Assembly (NCBI GenBank): GCA_022865685.1
Contig: JALHUB010000257.1
Coordinates: forward strand, 1 to 6,224
Reading direction: 5' to 3'
DNA length: 6,224 nt
From: Dehalococcoidia bacterium
GTDB taxonomy: Bacteria; Chloroflexota; Dehalococcoidia; DSTF01; JALHUB01
Shown here piece after piece: positions 4,625 through 6,224 of the stretch. The position numbers and the translations under genes were made by a program. The notes beneath the pieces are model-generated. The model saw only the letters and a list, made by a program, of their open reading frames with translations, made no database searches and had not been told where the DNA came from. Position 1 is the stretch's first letter, and each line of letters starts with the position of its first letter.

Positions 4625-6157
4625 ATGGCAGTCCCTACCAACATGCGCGAGCTCATAGAACTGTACCAGGAAGACCGCGCCGACCAGCCGTGCATCCTCT
4701 GGCGCGACGAAGAGATCACCTACCGTCACATAAACGAACGCATCAACCGCGTCGCCAACGGGCTGAAGGCACTGGGCATCAAGAAGGGTGACGTCGTTTC
4801 CGTTTACCTGCCGAACTGCCCGGACTATTACTACGTTTGGTTCGGGATACTCAAGCTCGGCGCCGTCTTCGGGCCGATCAATGCGCTGTTCAAGGGCGAC
4901 GAGGTGCGTCACGTCCTCAGCGACTCCGGCGCCGTCGCCGCCATCACCAGCGAGATACTAATCGATACGATCAACGCGGCGCGAGAGGCCTGCCCCGCGC
5001 TCCGTCACGTCGTCTGCCTTGAAGGCGAAACAAAAGGCGCTTCCGCCTACGCTGACCTGCTCAAGCATCCGGCCGAGCTGGCGCCCGTGGACATAGCGCG
5101 CGATGACCTCGCGGCGATCGTCTATACGTCCGGCACGACCGGCAAGCCGAAGGGAGCTATGCTCTCGCACTGGAACTACGTTTGGGACACGATGGCAGCG
5201 TCCGAGCTAGTGCCCGTCCCACTGGGTGAGGGGCGTCTCGGCCTGGTCCTGCCGCTCTTCCACGCCAACGCGCAGGTGACGAGTCTGACGCAGTTCCTGA
5301 CCGGCGGCTCCGTCGCCATGTGGGAGCGGTTCAGTCCCGGCGACTTCTGGGAAACTGTGGACCGCTTTCAGCCCAGGACCTTCTCGGCGGTGCCGACGAT
5401 GCTCTCCATTCTCCTCACAGCTCCCGTCAAGGAAGGACTGGACATAAGCTGCCTGGACTTCGTGATCTCGGGCGCCGCGCCGCTGCCTGTGGAGATAATG
5501 CAGCGGTTCGAGCAGGCATTTGGTCTGCGCATCCTTGAGGGCTACGGCCTCACGGAAGGCACTTGCGTCTCTGCGCTTAATCCCTATTGGGGCGTTCGCA
5601 AGCCGGGCTCGATAGGAATGCCGATACGCGGGCAGGCGATGATGATTGCGGACGACGACATGAACGAGATGCCTGTTGGGGAGTACGGCGAGATCGTCGT
5701 CAAGGGGCCGAACGTCATGCAGGGCTACTACAACAACCCGGAGGCCACGGCCGAGACGATGGTCGACGGCTGGCTACGCACCGGCGACATGGGCTACGTG
5801 GACGCAGACGGCTACTTCTTCATCGTCGACCGCAAGAAGGACATGATCATCCGCGGCGGCGAGAACATCTACCCGCGCGAGATTGAGGAGGTGCTATTCA
5901 CGCACCCGCAGATCGCGGAGGCAACGGTGATCGGCCGCGCCGACGCCATCTGGGGCGAGCAGGTGGTCGCCGTGGTCGTGCCCGTTGCCGGAGCCGCGCT
6001 GACCGCCGAAGAAGTGATAGCCTTCTGCAAGGAACGGCTGGCCGACTACAAGCTGCCGTACGAGGTGGTCTTTCGCCAGAACCTGCCGACGAGTCTGACG
6101 GGCAAGGTACAGAAGAAGGTGCTGCGGGAGGAGCTATTCGGCCGGTCCGGCGGTTAA
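4625..6157 (+). CDS. Class I acyl-CoA synthetase (AMP-forming, ANL superfamily, FadD-like)
   Basis: Activates a carboxylic acid, probably a fatty acid, with ATP to an acyl-adenylate and then to acyl-CoA, in the cytosol or at the membrane surface. The 510 residues contain the full set of core motifs: the phosphate-binding loop YTSGTTGKPKG (167-177), EGYGLTEG (305-312), GWLRTGDMGYVDADGYF (382-398), the hinge region DRKKDMIIRGGENIYP (402-417), and PTSLTGKVQKK (488-498), whose K494 should be the catalytic lysine of the adenylation step. Length fits the family. The start ATG has GAGGAG 7 nt upstream (4612-4617). Substrate length is not readable; medium- or long-chain fatty acids are most likely, with aryl or short-chain acids as alternatives. 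It is transcribed away from the methyltransferase and probably continues into the next gene 31 bp downstream. Confidence 0.95.
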   Translation: MAVPTNMRELIELYQEDRADQPCILWRDEEITYRHINERINRVANGLKALGIKKGDVVSVYLPNCPDYYYVWFGILKLGAVFGPINALFKGDEVRHVLSDSGAVAAITSEILIDTINAAREACPALRHVVCLEGETKGASAYADLLKHPAELAPVDIARDDLAAIVYTSGTTGKPKGAMLSHWNYVWDTMAASELVPVPLGEGRLGLVLPLFHANAQVTSLTQFLTGGSVAMWERFSPGDFWETVDRFQPRTFSAVPTMLSILLTAPVKEGLDISCLDFVISGAAPLPVEIMQRFEQAFGLRILEGYGLTEGTCVSALNPYWGVRKPGSIGMPIRGQAMMIADDDMNEMPVGEYGEIVVKGPNVMQGYYNNPEATAETMVDGWLRTGDMGYVDADGYFFIVDRKKDMIIRGGENIYPREIEEVLFTHPQIAEATVIGRADAIWGEQVVAVVVPVAGAALTAEEVIAFCKERLADYKLPYEVVFRQNLPTSLTGKVQKKVLREELFGRSGG

Positions 6158-6188
6158 CGCTGACCGTTGAATATCGCGGAGAAGAATC

Positions 6189-6224
6189 ATGGTGGCGAAC
6201 GCCACCTTCTTTGCACGCGTCCCC
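6189..6224 (+). CDS. Possible start of a next gene, cut by the window end
   Basis: ATG at 6189 has GGAG (6178-6181) 7 nt upstream and opens MVANATFFARVP to the window edge. The stretch around this start closely resembles that of the acyl-CoA synthetase start: GGAGAAGAA, two bases, CATGG in this gene against the same GGAGAAGAA and CATGG there. The 31-bp gap after the synthetase stop suits an operon. Twelve codons are too few to name a product. The same bases also form a hairpin, so a terminator is the competing reading. Confidence 0.5.
   Translation, partial: MVANATFFARVP
6191..6213 (+). terminator. Hairpin plus short T-rich run after the acyl-CoA synthetase, competing with a CDS start
   Basis: GGTGGC, loop GAAC and GCCACC form a perfect 6-bp stem followed by TTCTTTG, 33 bp after the synthetase stop. 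This resembles a short intrinsic terminator, with AAGAA on the 5' side facing TTCTT. The good ribosome binding site and ATG just in front argue that it is coding sequence instead, so I rate the terminator lower. Confidence 0.3.

Noticed and set aside
4478..4912. 145-codon upstream extension of the methyltransferase reading frame
   Set aside because: It runs antisense through the promoter region and the acyl-CoA synthetase N-terminus, and the AAGGAG site and strong promoter place the start at 4477.

Overview
The window is GC-rich bacterial DNA holding six recognisable genes and, at its right edge, the possible start of a seventh. No rRNA, tRNA, CRISPR array, insertion sequence or phage gene is visible. 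Flavin-dependent thymidylate synthase (ThyX), a GT4 glycosyltransferase with the PPAYGGTE start, a single-domain prepilin peptidase and an acyl-CoA synthetase together suit a free-living high-GC bacterium. A Chloroflexota-like host is only a guess, because the window carries no phylogenetic marker.

Left part, all on the minus strand: the N-terminal 131 codons of thyX (1-393, TTG start, running off the left edge), a complete GT4 glycosyltransferase (517-1629) and a prepilin peptidase of the A24/CpaA type (1897-2547). These three are separated by 123 and 267 bp. The gaps contain hairpins and promoter-like hexamers, so they do not look like one tight operon. A perfect 8-bp hairpin in front of thyX overlaps its Shine-Dalgarno sequence.

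Centre: a two-gene restriction-modification cassette. A 199-residue PD-(D/E)XK nuclease (2741-3340, plus) and a 380-residue beta-class DNA methyltransferase with an N-terminal winged-helix-like domain (3335-4477, minus) converge tail to tail, and their stop regions overlap by 6 bp. The methyltransferase has the best promoter in the window (TTGACA, 18 bp, TACAAT). The spacer of that promoter is filled by two tandem GACGTCT units, which look like an operator. The nuclease has a weaker promoter in an intergenic region that carries four copies of TACGC as two inverted pairs. No separate controller (C) gene is present. This cassette is the most interesting part of the window: its nuclease belongs to no family I can name, and its regulation seems to be written into the two promoter regions.

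Right part, plus strand: a complete class I acyl-CoA synthetase (4625-6157), transcribed divergently from the methyltransferase. It is followed after 31 bp by a well-placed ribosome binding site and ATG, probably the next gene of the same operon, which is cut off by the window end. The metabolic genes on either side show no functional link to the restriction-modification pair, so the cassette looks like an insertion among ordinary chromosomal genes.
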